A DNA stretch of 6,587 bases. Origin: Bacteroidota bacterium (GTDB lineage: Bacteria > Bacteroidota > Bacteroidia > Flavobacteriales_D > Crocinitomicaceae). Below, one piece after another: positions 1 through 5,829 of this stretch (its first letter is position 1; each line of letters begins with the position of its first letter). The notes below the pieces were generated by a model. That model made no database searches. It had not been told where the DNA came from and saw nothing but the letters and a program-made list of their open reading frames with translations. Both the position numbers and the translations under genes were made by a program. The stretch covers positions 1-6,587 of the forward strand of contig JAJRQP010000141.1 of NCBI GenBank assembly GCA_024280195.1. The letters run 5' to 3'.

Positions 1-570
1 CAGAATGATTTACCAGGAATAGACCCGAAGAAACGCGTGTTAGGTGTCATCCGACCGAGTTCTGAAATTATTGGACAGTTTACCAGAAGTAATCACATTG
101 GCATCCTCGCAACACAAGGAACTGTTAATTCAGATTCTTATTTATTAGAAATTAATAAGTTCTCTCCACAATGCTCTGTTTACCAACATGCTTGTCCAAT
201 GTGGGTTCCGCTGATTGAGAATAATGAATACGATACTCCAGCAGGAAAAGAATTTATTCAAAAAGATGTTGTTTCTCTTCTCGAACAAAATAAACGAATA
301 GATACTATTTTACTTGGATGCACACATTACCCAGTATTAAAAGAATACATTGAGACTATTGTTCCAGAGAATATTGAGGTGATTGCGCAAGGAGAAATTG
401 TTGCGAATAGCCTTGCCGATTACTTACTTCGTCATCCTTGGATGGATTCTAAATGCACCAAGAATGGTACGGTTCACTATTTAACGACAGAAAGTACTGT
501 TGAATTCAACAAAAATGCTTCCACCTATATAGGTGAAAGCATCCATTCTGAACATATTAAATTGTCCTAA
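1..570 (+). CDS. murI: Glutamate racemase, C-terminal part (5' end outside window)
   Basis: Glutamate racemase interconverts L- and D-glutamate in the cytoplasm and supplies D-glutamate for peptidoglycan. The reading frame is open from base 1 to a TAA at 568-570 (189 codons). The family is usually about 260-270 residues, so roughly the first 75, including the first catalytic Cys, lie upstream of the window. The GTG at 37 is internal (RVLGVIRPSS) and should not be taken as the start. Visible family motifs are ILATQGTV, an ACPMWVPLIE segment matching the usual A-C-P-x-x-V-P-L-x-E stretch, and LLGCTHYPVL, which carries the second catalytic Cys (codon 319-321) followed by THYP. The gene ends directly against the stop codon of the convergent gene at 571. 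A hairpin in its last 60 bases appears to serve as terminator for that opposing gene. I am confident of the family. Confidence 0.95.
   Translation, partial: QNDLPGIDPKKRVLGVIRPSSEIIGQFTRSNHIGILATQGTVNSDSYLLEINKFSPQCSVYQHACPMWVPLIENNEYDTPAGKEFIQKDVVSLLEQNKRIDTILLGCTHYPVLKEYIETIVPENIEVIAQGEIVANSLADYLLRHPWMDSKCTKNGTVHYLTTESTVEFNKNASTYIGESIHSEHIKLS
511..542 (-). terminator. Intrinsic terminator of the 571-1329 gene, embedded in the murI coding region
   Basis: Bases 515-542 form a 28-bp inverted repeat with 13 of 14 pairs matched; the mismatch is 521/536. The core CACCTATATAGGTG is a perfect palindrome. Read on the minus strand, the hairpin starts 28 bases after the stop codon of the 571-1329 gene and is followed by a run of five T (511-515) and then GTTG, the layout of a rho-independent terminator. 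On the plus strand no T-run follows, so it would act only on minus-strand transcription. The whole element is coding sequence of murI. Confidence 0.6.
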
Positions 571-1329
571 TTATTCTGCTGTAACTGCATCGGTTACATC
601 CTCCAGTAAATCACTTCCTTTTGCCTTAATTGCTTTATTCTCGCAACGGTTGCAAATATCTGTGATGTTTTTCAATTCTCTTGCGTCAGCAACAGTTCCT
701 GAGAAAATCTCTTTTGTTCTTTCTCCATTGATGTACCCACATTCACTGTAAAGGTGATAACTTTTTCCTGAAGGAGTCCAAAAAACTTGGTTGGTTCCGA
801 TTAAGTTCTCTACTTGAGCAGTTTGCTCCGTGTATTGCTCCACTGATGGTGGGTTAAAGTCCGTTCCAACTAATCCTGCAATTACAAGAGCAGCCCCAGC
901 GATACCTCCAGCAATACCTTTTTGCTTACCCGTCATGTTCTTATTCGTGATGATAAGGATAATCAATGGTACAAAGGCAATCACAGCGATTATCATCCCT
1001 AGTTGATTTTGCACGAAGAATTTAAACTTGTTCTTTTCTGAAGCTGGGTCTATGCGATTTGCTTTTTTCCAAAGGATGGAACCCGTCACTGCAAAAATTA
1101 GGATGGCTACAATCATGATGATTAGCCAAGTCATGTTAACTGGTTTTTCTTGGAGTAAGAAAATGGCTCCTACTTCAAGACCAATAGCGATGACAAATGC
1201 GATTGCTGCAAAAATTCTAATCTGAGTCGATTTTGACTTTGCAGATTCTGTTGGTTGCCAAGGTTGGTTAGAAGAAGTGGTTGAACTTTCTCCTGTACTT
1301 ACGTTTGTTACTTTTTTTGATGTTGCCAT
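571..1329 (-). CDS. Four-helix membrane protein with C-terminal His/Cys putative metal-binding site
   Basis: I do not recognise a named family; this is a 252-residue membrane protein of unknown function. Residues 1-37 are hydrophilic and Ser/Thr-rich. Hydrophobic segments lie at about 38-59, 67-87, 108-128 and 137-154, the last being Gly/Ala-rich and the weakest. The C-terminal part (about 182-235) reads VFWTPSGKSYHLYSEC, then about 30 residues, then CNRC. His192, Cys197, Cys226 and Cys229 are spaced like the small Cys/His zinc motif of Ada-metal-binding-like domains (GKxYH...C...CxxC). Zinc binding is inferred from this spacing. With four helices both ends would be on the same side, probably the cytoplasm. 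The gene runs alone: 124 bp separate it from the gene upstream, and its stop touches the murI stop. The ATG start is followed by a coherent N-terminus and preceded by the A-rich leader usual in this phylum. An acidic tail (DLLEDVTDAVTAE) closes the protein. Confidence 0.85.
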   Translation of the reverse strand: MATSKKVTNVSTGESSTTSSNQPWQPTESAKSKSTQIRIFAAIAFVIAIGLEVGAIFLLQEKPVNMTWLIIMIVAILIFAVTGSILWKKANRIDPASEKNKFKFFVQNQLGMIIAVIAFVPLIILIITNKNMTGKQKGIAGGIAGAALVIAGLVGTDFNPPSVEQYTEQTAQVENLIGTNQVFWTPSGKSYHLYSECGYINGERTKEIFSGTVADARELKNITDICNRCENKAIKAKGSDLLEDVTDAVTAE

Positions 1330-1345
1330 AATATGTTTTGGTTAA

Positions 1346-1355
1346 TTAGCGCTAA
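1346..1355. repeat. 10-bp palindrome TTAGCGCTAA between promoter and start of the 571-1329 gene
   Basis: TTAGCGCTAA is a perfect palindrome lying about 16 bp before the start codon, close to the transcription start expected from the proposed promoter. It could be an operator half-site pair or could be chance; no second copy was seen nearby. Confidence 0.25.
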
Positions 1356-1356
1356 A

Positions 1357-1389
1357 ATAAGGTATTCAAAACGAACTTCATCTTCAAAA
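1357..1389 (-). promoter_or_regulatory. Possible promoter of the 571-1329 gene
   Basis: On the minus strand TTTTG (1389-1385) is followed after 20 bp by TACCTTAT (1364-1357). This resembles the Bacteroidota TTTG / TAnnTTTG promoter, with two mismatches in the -7 box. Transcription would begin near 1350, giving a leader of about 20 nt. The match is imperfect, so this is tentative. Confidence 0.35.
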
Positions 1390-1453
1390 TGAACTATTTA
1401 ATACACAGAGCTTTGTTAATCAGTGATAGTTACATCTTAAAAGGAGAGCAGAA

Positions 1454-1840
1454 TTAAATTTCTCTAATGTCATTTCGATACAAATAAACTTCTACAATAA
1501 TTCTAGAAACGTTCTCCAATGTAATGCCCTCTTTTCCTAAAAGGAAACGGTAAGTCGCTTTTCTATCCATTGATTCCTTCTTCTCAACGAAACCCAATTC
1601 AAGTAAAACTTTGCGCCCTAGCAATTTTCCTCCGTAGCAATATCTGAACGACTTATTAGTTATATCTCCTTCTATTACGGACAATCTATGCAATAAATTA
1701 TAGGTCTTATTAAAATACTTTTTCAGTTGCCGAATGCGGACTTTTGATAACTCTTCTCCGTGAAGAATTTCTCCCGTATATCGAGCAATTTGGTTTAACT
1801 CTGCTAAGAATTGTTTCCGTTCTTCAGGAGATTGTTCCAT
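1454..1840 (-). CDS. Small cytoplasmic protein of unknown function, last gene of the gpx operon
   Basis: I do not recognise this family. From the ATG at 1840 the product has 128 residues, is strongly charged (rich in Lys, Arg and Glu), and has no signal peptide or membrane segment. Residues 1-60 look mostly helical. The second half (about 68-128) has a compact pattern, LLGRKVLLELGFVEKK followed by KATYRFLLGKEGITLENVSRIIVEVYLYR, which might be a small helix-strand or winged-helix-like domain; that is only an impression. The open frame continues upstream to 1888, but those codons overlap the preceding gene. Two starts fit better: ATG at 1849, overlapping the upstream stop by 8 nt, or ATG at 1840, one base after it. 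I chose 1840 because an AAGGA stands 8 nt before it. The near-contact implies translational coupling to the carbonic-anhydrase-like gene. Confidence 0.75.
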   Translation of the reverse strand: MEQSPEERKQFLAELNQIARYTGEILHGEELSKVRIRQLKKYFNKTYNLLHRLSVIEGDITNKSFRYCYGGKLLGRKVLLELGFVEKKESMDRKATYRFLLGKEGITLENVSRIIVEVYLYRNDIREI

Positions 1841-1841
1841 T

Positions 1842-2360
1842 TTACTCATCCTTAAACCAACCTGCGTATTTGATGTAGTTATCCGCAATTCTTTGTACTT
1901 CTCCGTTGAATAATTCTGGAGAAAGCGTTTTCACTTTCTTCGCGGGAACACCTGCGTATACACTCCATGACTCAACCCTGGTTCCTTGCAGTAAAACAGC
2001 TCCAGCCGCAATGATACAATTCGACTCGATGTAGCAGCCATCCATAACAATGGACCCCATACCTATGAGAACATTGTCTTCAACTGTGCACCCATGAACA
2101 TTTGCGTTGTGGCCAACAGAAACATTGTTTCCTAAAGTTGTTTTTGCTTTCTCAAAGGTTGCGTGAATTACAGCTCCATCTTGAATATTGACCTTATTGC
2201 CGAAAACAATAGAGTTTACGTCTCCACGAACAACCGCACTGAACCAAACAGAACATTGATCTCCCATTTTTACATCACCAACGATAGTTGCGTTTTCTGC
2301 AAACCAGCAATCTTCACCGTGATCGGGATAGAAACCCCTACATTTTTTAATTAGCGCCAT
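1842..2360 (-). CDS. Gamma-carbonic-anhydrase family hexapeptide-repeat protein
   Basis: This 172-residue protein is full length for the PaaY/YrdA/CamH group, left-handed beta-helix proteins that form trimers. Hexapeptide turns run from about residue 21 to 140 (NATIVGDVKMG, NNVSVGHNANVHG, NVLIGMGSIVMDG, CIIAAGAVLLQG), followed by the family signature VYAGVPAKKVK and a C-terminal helix. The three zinc ligands of gamma-carbonic anhydrase are all present as His66, His84 and His89, along with the supporting Arg45, Asp47 and Gln60. The acidic loop that carries the proton-shuttle Glu in the archaeal Cam enzyme is absent, as in the CamH subgroup. CO2 hydration is therefore possible but not assured, and many relatives have no proven activity. 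The ATG start lies 23 bp after the peroxidase stop with no terminator between them, so the two are probably co-transcribed. The product is expected to be cytoplasmic. Confidence 0.92.
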   Translation of the reverse strand: MALIKKCRGFYPDHGEDCWFAENATIVGDVKMGDQCSVWFSAVVRGDVNSIVFGNKVNIQDGAVIHATFEKAKTTLGNNVSVGHNANVHGCTVEDNVLIGMGSIVMDGCYIESNCIIAAGAVLLQGTRVESWSVYAGVPAKKVKTLSPELFNGEVQRIADNYIKYAGWFKDE

Positions 2361-2383
2361 AATTACTGTTTTTATTGAATGCT

Positions 2384-2875
2384 TTAATTTTCGAATTCCT
2401 TTGAAAGGAGTTCTTTGATGTAATGTTTTATTTTCTCTGGTTTTGTGGTTGGTGCAAATCGTTTAACTGGATTCCCATTTTGGTCAATGAGAAACTTTGT
2501 GAAATTCCATTTGATTTTACTTCCAAGTAGAGAACTTAGTTCGTTTTTTAAATACTTAAACAAAGGATGTGTGTTAGATCCATTCACATCAATCTTTTCT
2601 GTCAACTGAAAAGTAACACCATGATTAATTTTACAAGACTCTATCATTTCATCATTACTCAAAGGCTCTTGTCCTCCAAATTGGTTACAAGGAGTTCCGA
2701 GTACAACTAGGCCCGAATCTTTAAATTCTTGATGTAACTTTTCTAACCCATCAAATTGAGGAGTTAACCCACACCGCGTTGCGGTATTTACAATTAACAC
2801 AACCTTTCCTTTAAAATCTTGCATGCTAATTAACTCTCCAGCTGGAGTTTTGATTTCTTGATTGTAAAATCCCAT
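2384..2875 (-). CDS. Glutathione peroxidase family thiol peroxidase
   Basis: This 163-residue protein has the thioredoxin fold of bacterial glutathione peroxidases (BtuE/BsaA type), which reduce hydrogen or organic peroxides. The peroxidatic cysteine, not selenocysteine, is Cys35 in NTATRCGLTPQ. The rest of the catalytic tetrad is Gln69 in TPCNQFGGQEP and Trp123-Asn124 in KWNFTKFLID. Cys81 in ESCKINHGVTF occupies the position of the resolving cysteine in non-animal family members, which usually take electrons from thioredoxin rather than glutathione. Cys63 belongs to the conserved CNQF block. There is no signal peptide, so it should be cytoplasmic. It is the first gene of the apparent operon gpx, carbonic-anhydrase-like, small unknown protein. 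The ATG at 2875 gives the expected short N-terminus before the first beta strand. A possible -7 box lies 18 bp upstream. Confidence 0.95.
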   Translation of the reverse strand: MGFYNQEIKTPAGELISMQDFKGKVVLIVNTATRCGLTPQFDGLEKLHQEFKDSGLVVLGTPCNQFGGQEPLSNDEMIESCKINHGVTFQLTEKIDVNGSNTHPLFKYLKNELSSLLGSKIKWNFTKFLIDQNGNPVKRFAPTTKPEKIKHYIKELLSKEFEN

Positions 2876-2892
2876 AACAAATGATGTTTATA

Positions 2893-2900
2893 CGAAGGTA
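2893..2900 (-). promoter_or_regulatory. Possible -7 box of the glutathione peroxidase operon
   Basis: The minus strand reads TACCTTCG followed by TATAAAC, one mismatch from the Bacteroidota -7 box TAnnTTTG. It would place the transcript start about 11-12 nt before the ATG. The -33 region is only T-rich, without a TTTG, so the call is tentative. Confidence 0.4.
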
Positions 2901-2910
2901 GGAATTATTA

Positions 2911-2958
2911 AAATAAGAAAAATAAAAGAAGCATTAACAAACATCTCTATAAGTTAAT
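2911..2958 (-). terminator. Weak candidate terminator downstream of kbl
   Basis: On the minus strand, ATTAAC (2958-2953) and GTTAAT (2938-2933) can pair across a 14-nt loop and are followed by a T-rich stretch (2930-2911). The stem is short and AT-rich, so this may not terminate efficiently. It is the only candidate between kbl and the peroxidase gene. Confidence 0.25.
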
Positions 2959-2965
2959 TAACCTC

Positions 2966-2993
2966 CCACACTCCACACTCCACACTCCACACT
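2966..2993. repeat. 7-bp tandem repeat, four exact copies, directly after the kbl stop codon
   Basis: CCACACT is repeated four times without error (2966-2972, 2973-2979, 2980-2986, 2987-2993). On the kbl sense strand it reads AGTGTGG four times, starting at the base after the TAG stop. It is G+C-richer and more strand-asymmetric than its AT-rich surroundings. It lies wholly in the 3' untranslated region, so copy-number change would not alter the protein. Confidence 0.9.
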
Positions 2994-4184
2994 CTAACTA
3001 ATCACACCCAATTCTTTCCCTATTTTAATAAATGCCGCCGCTGCTTTATCTAAATCAGCGATGGAATGTCCTGCAGAGATTTGTGTTCTAATCCTTGCAG
3101 CACCTTTTGCAACGACAGGGTAGAAGAATCCAATTGCATAAACTCCTTCTTCTAAAAGCCTATCTGCAAATTTTTGTGATAATGCTGCATCATAAAGCAT
3201 GATAGGAATAATCGGAGAGTTTCCAGGTTTGATATCAAATCCAGCCTCAACAATTTTCTTTTTGAAATAAGATGTATTCTCTTCTAATTTATCGCGTAAT
3301 GCTGTTGATTCACTTAAAATATCAAAGACCTTAATAGAAGCACCAACGATAGAAGGCGCCAAAGAATTGGAGAATAAATAAGGTCTCGACTTCTGACGAA
3401 GCATATCAATGATTTCTTTTTTACCAGTTGTATATCCTCCCATTGCCCCACCAAGTGCTTTACCAAGAGTACCTGTGATTATATCCACTTTATCTAAAAC
3501 CCCGCAATGCTCTGGAACACCACGACCAGTTTCCCCAATAAATCCTGCAGAATGACATTCGTCTGTCATTACCAAAGCATCATATTTATCAGCAAGTGCA
3601 CAAATTTCATCCATTTTTGCCAAATCACCATCCATAGAGAAAACACCATCTGTAACGATGATTCTAAAACGTTGGTCTTGCGCTTTTTTTAATTGCTCTT
3701 CCAAATCATTCATGTCAGAATGTTTGAAACGATAACGTTGTGCCTTACACAAACGAACACCGTCAATAATTGAAGCGTGGTTCAATTCGTCCGAAATAAT
3801 GGCATCTTCTTTTCCGAAAAGAGGTTCAAAAACGCCTCCGTTGGCATCAAAAGCAGCTGCATATAATATCGTGTCTTCAGTTCCGTAGAATTTGGCAATT
3901 TTTTCTTCTAATTCTTTGTGAATATCTTGAGTTCCGCAAATAAATCGAACAGATGACATTCCGAAACCGTGAGAATCTAATGTATCTTTTGAAGCTTGAA
4001 TAACATCTGGGTGAGAAGATAACCCCAAATAGTTGTTCGCACACATAATAACAACGTCTTCTCCAGTGCTAACGGTTACACTTGCTCCTTGAGGAGAAGT
4101 AATAATTCGTTCACGTTTATATATTCCAGCTGCGTCTATTGCTGCTAGTTCTGACTGTAAATGATCTTTCAGTTTGCCGTACAT
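2994..4184 (-). CDS. kbl: Glycine C-acetyltransferase (2-amino-3-ketobutyrate CoA ligase)
   Basis: This PLP enzyme of the alpha-oxoamine synthase family splits 2-amino-3-ketobutyrate with CoA into glycine and acetyl-CoA. It is the second step of threonine breakdown after threonine 3-dehydrogenase. At 396 residues it matches the E. coli enzyme closely. Visible landmarks are CANNYLGLSSHP (48-59), SVRFICGTQ (78-86), His136 in DELNHASIIDG, which stacks on the cofactor, Asp208 and His211 in TDECHSAGF, the PLP lysine Lys242 in TGTLGKALGGAMGGY, and Arg366 in RIRTQISA, the substrate-carboxylate arginine. Related enzymes include KBL-like serine palmitoyltransferase and AONS, but the overall match and the DECHSAGFIGETGRG stretch favour Kbl. 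No threonine dehydrogenase gene is in this window. The gene appears to be a single transcription unit, with its own -7 box just past the terminator of the upstream gene. Confidence 0.96.
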   Translation of the reverse strand: MYGKLKDHLQSELAAIDAAGIYKRERIITSPQGASVTVSTGEDVVIMCANNYLGLSSHPDVIQASKDTLDSHGFGMSSVRFICGTQDIHKELEEKIAKFYGTEDTILYAAAFDANGGVFEPLFGKEDAIISDELNHASIIDGVRLCKAQRYRFKHSDMNDLEEQLKKAQDQRFRIIVTDGVFSMDGDLAKMDEICALADKYDALVMTDECHSAGFIGETGRGVPEHCGVLDKVDIITGTLGKALGGAMGGYTTGKKEIIDMLRQKSRPYLFSNSLAPSIVGASIKVFDILSESTALRDKLEENTSYFKKKIVEAGFDIKPGNSPIIPIMLYDAALSQKFADRLLEEGVYAIGFFYPVVAKGAARIRTQISAGHSIADLDKAAAAFIKIGKELGVIS

Positions 4185-4204
4185 ATCTTCTGTTTATTGA
4201 TAGG

Positions 4205-4212
4205 CAAATATA
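4205..4212 (-). promoter_or_regulatory. kbl: -7 box of the kbl promoter
   Basis: The minus strand reads TATATTTG, an exact TAnnTTTG match, 20 bp before the kbl ATG. Transcription should start close to 4198-4200. No clear TTTG is seen at the -33 position, which is occupied by the upstream terminator's T-run and stem. Confidence 0.6.
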
Positions 4213-4260
4213 GAAAGAAAAACCGCGCCTTAAGACAGTTTTAAACTATTTTAAGACGCG
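4213..4260 (-). terminator. Strong hairpin terminator after the PadR-linked membrane protein gene
   Basis: Bases 4224-4260 form a long hairpin. On the minus strand CGCGTCTTAA pairs with TTAAGGCGCG (one G-U wobble), and the interior AGTTT/AAACT can pair again. A T-rich run follows (TTTTTCTTTC, 4222-4213). It lies 30 bp beyond the stop codon at 4291. The T-run ends exactly where the kbl -7 box begins, so terminator and next promoter are fused back to back. Confidence 0.8.
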
Positions 4261-4290
4261 ATTAAGTTTTTAATTCTGGGTGAGAATCTC

Positions 4291-5460
4291 TTATTTAAGA
4301 CTTAAATAACTGTTCTCATTCATCGCGACTTGTAATTGAATGTCCACTAATTCAAGTAAGACCACAGAGAGTATTGTGTTCTTCATTTGCAAAGAAGAAA
4401 TATCAATCGGTCTTAAGAATTCAGCATTCTCTGCTGTTTTGAGCACTTCATTATATTCTTGAATAGACTTTTCTAATGCCTGAAAAGAATTCTCGTCACT
4501 GGAAATTTGAAAGTAATCTACAATGACTCCAACGTCATCTGGGTTTCTCGTATCGGTTAAAGAATTTCGCATGGCATCCATTCCCATGTTTCCATTTGAT
4601 TTTGCGACTAAATTTGAACGAATTGCTTCAATTTTTGTGTCTAAAATTTGGCTTGAATTTATTAATTCTGTTTCCTTTTTAGCGTCAGAATTGAGGAGTT
4701 TATTTGATTTTTGAATTCTTTCAATATTTGTTTCTTGGTATTCGTTTAAAGATTCAACACTTTCTTTCACAGGCAGACTTGGCTTAAGAGAAATCAGCCC
4801 AAAGAAGATTGCGGCTCCAGCAAACATAAATGTTGAATGAATGATTGCGTTAAATCGTGTTTCTGGATCTCTATATCGAGTGATGAAGTATATTGGGACG
4901 AACACCAATCCGAAGAGCCCTAGACTTCCAAAAAACAGAAAGTTTGCCCCCGGCCAATGCATCGTTTTAAAAAGAAGACCGATAAATCCTGCAATAGCAA
5001 GTAATAATCCAAAAATCATTACAATTTTATCGGATTTCTTCTTGTCGTCTCTTGATTGTAAAACAATATTTAAAGGAATAAATAAAAAGCAAAGTGTTAC
5101 AAATCCTAGAACATACATCATTCCAGCTCCAGGCCAATGCATAACTTTGAAAAAAGCGCCAAAGGCGATTAATACGGTGGAAATTAATCCAGTAATTTTT
5201 AGTGTTCGTTTCATGGCATAATAATATTTAAATGTGAGTAAATTTTCTGTTTCACGCTCGATTTCACTTAATTCATTTTTGTAAAACCGGGCAATAGTAT
5301 TCTCATAGAACTTAGTAAAGTCCTTTTCACCGTTGAATTCATTCTCTATGATACAGCAGACGTGATCCAAAATGTTATACCTGACGTCTTCAGTTGTAAC
5401 ACCCCTTTTCTCTATATCATTTAAAATGTATTCTACTTCGTCATCCGTTATGCTATACAT
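4291..5460 (-). CDS. Membrane protein with HAAS-like domain and two GldL-like FKxMHWPGA hairpins, PadR-coupled
   Basis: From the ATG at 5460 the product has 389 residues. The frame extends to a TTG at 5472, but the ATG is preferred: it overlaps the PadR stop by 8 nt (ATGTATAG), typical of coupled genes. Residues about 3-75 form a charged helical domain (TDDEVEYILNDIEKRG, NILDHVCCIIENE, DFTKFYENTIARFYKNELSE). This resembles the HAAS/DUF1700-type domain that often accompanies PadR regulators and probably lies in the cytoplasm. Five hydrophobic segments follow at about 86-106, 114-134, 145-165, 172-195 and 205-224. Between helices 1-2 and 3-4 stand FKVMHWPGAG and FKTMHWPGAN, exactly 60 residues apart, the motif seen in the gliding/type IX secretion motor protein GldL. 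Residues 225-389 are hydrophilic and mostly helical, and with five helices would be periplasmic. Function is unknown. I trust the architecture; the comparison to GldL is by motif only. Confidence 0.88.
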   Translation of the reverse strand: MYSITDDEVEYILNDIEKRGVTTEDVRYNILDHVCCIIENEFNGEKDFTKFYENTIARFYKNELSEIERETENLLTFKYYYAMKRTLKITGLISTVLIAFGAFFKVMHWPGAGMMYVLGFVTLCFLFIPLNIVLQSRDDKKKSDKIVMIFGLLLAIAGFIGLLFKTMHWPGANFLFFGSLGLFGLVFVPIYFITRYRDPETRFNAIIHSTFMFAGAAIFFGLISLKPSLPVKESVESLNEYQETNIERIQKSNKLLNSDAKKETELINSSQILDTKIEAIRSNLVAKSNGNMGMDAMRNSLTDTRNPDDVGVIVDYFQISSDENSFQALEKSIQEYNEVLKTAENAEFLRPIDISSLQMKNTILSVVLLELVDIQLQVAMNENSYLSLK

Positions 5461-5797
5461 TGGGTGTAGCAATGTCTAAATCCAATAAGAACTTCATGGT
5501 TTTCATAAAATCGGAGAATTCATTGACACGTTCAGTTCTTGTAACTTTTCCTTGATCTGTGAGAGTGTAGTATTTGCGAACGCGTTTCCCAATATAAACT
5601 TTCTCTGTGATCACATCTCCTTGCTTCTCGAGCGCATGAAGAGTTGGATACAATGCTCCTTCTGTGATTTGAATTTTGTCATCGGTCATCGATTTGACCT
5701 TCTGACTGATTTCATAACCATACATTTTCTGATTGTCTTTCAACAAATTTAGGACGATGGTTTTTAATGTTCCTTTTATTAGTTCTGATGAATACAT
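5453..5797 (-). CDS. PadR-family transcriptional repressor
   Basis: This 114-residue protein is a compact PadR-type (subfamily 2-like) DNA-binding protein. Its winged helix-turn-helix spans about residues 7-80: LIKGTLKTIVLNLLKDN, KMYGYEISQKVKS, the recognition-helix region ITEGALYPTLHALEKQG, and the wing VYIGKRVRKYYTLTDQGK. A C-terminal dimerisation helix (about 85-108) follows. The frame can begin at 5812 (ATG), but that codon and the next bases form the promoter's -7 box. The ATG at 5797 gives the classical family N-terminus, MYSSELIKGTLK, and is chosen here. Its stop overlaps the start of the membrane protein gene, so the two are translationally coupled. PadR regulators usually repress their own operon and release DNA on ligand binding or loss of a partner. 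The promoter layout here suggests autorepression. Confidence 0.93.
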   Translation of the reverse strand: MYSSELIKGTLKTIVLNLLKDNQKMYGYEISQKVKSMTDDKIQITEGALYPTLHALEKQGDVITEKVYIGKRVRKYYTLTDQGKVTRTERVNEFSDFMKTMKFLLDLDIATPNV

Positions 5798-5829
5798 AGA
5801 ACAAATATACATTTGATTCTTATGTATTC
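5790..5829. promoter_or_regulatory. Candidate PadR operator: 9-bp inverted repeat bracketing the promoter
   Basis: GAATACATA (5790-5798) and TATGTATTC (5821-5829) are perfect inverted arms separated by 22 bp. The inner part has a second short symmetric pair, CAAAT-N4-ATTTG (5802-5815), which covers the -7 box. TACAT occurs at 5793-5797 and 5808-5812, and its complement ATGTA at 5822-5826; PadR-family operators commonly contain ATGT/ACAT elements. One arm covers the PadR start codon and the other abuts the -33 box. Binding by the PadR protein is inferred. Confidence 0.55.

Noticed and set aside
498..511. 14-bp palindrome TGTTGAATTCAACA near the murI end
   Set aside because: It lies in coding sequence beside the better terminator hairpin and has no promoter or T-run context; probably chance.
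580..598. TGTAAC-N7-GTTACA hairpin just after murI, considered as the murI terminator
   Set aside because: The stem is six pairs, no T-run follows on the plus strand, and it lies within the last codons of the opposing gene.
533..751. Plus-strand open frame beginning inside murI and running over the end of the membrane protein gene
   Set aside because: It is antisense to conserved C-terminal codons, including the CNRC motif, has no recognisable product, and reflects codon bias of the real gene.
2966..2993. Short repeat array considered as a CRISPR remnant
   Set aside because: The units are 7 bp, contiguous and without spacers, and no cas genes are present.
4841..5221. A 126-codon open frame on the plus strand opposite the membrane protein gene
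   Set aside because: It lies wholly antisense to a well-supported gene. Its product is low-complexity and basic with repeated APGQCI/LKK runs that simply mirror the duplicated HWPGA codons, and no promoter is evident.
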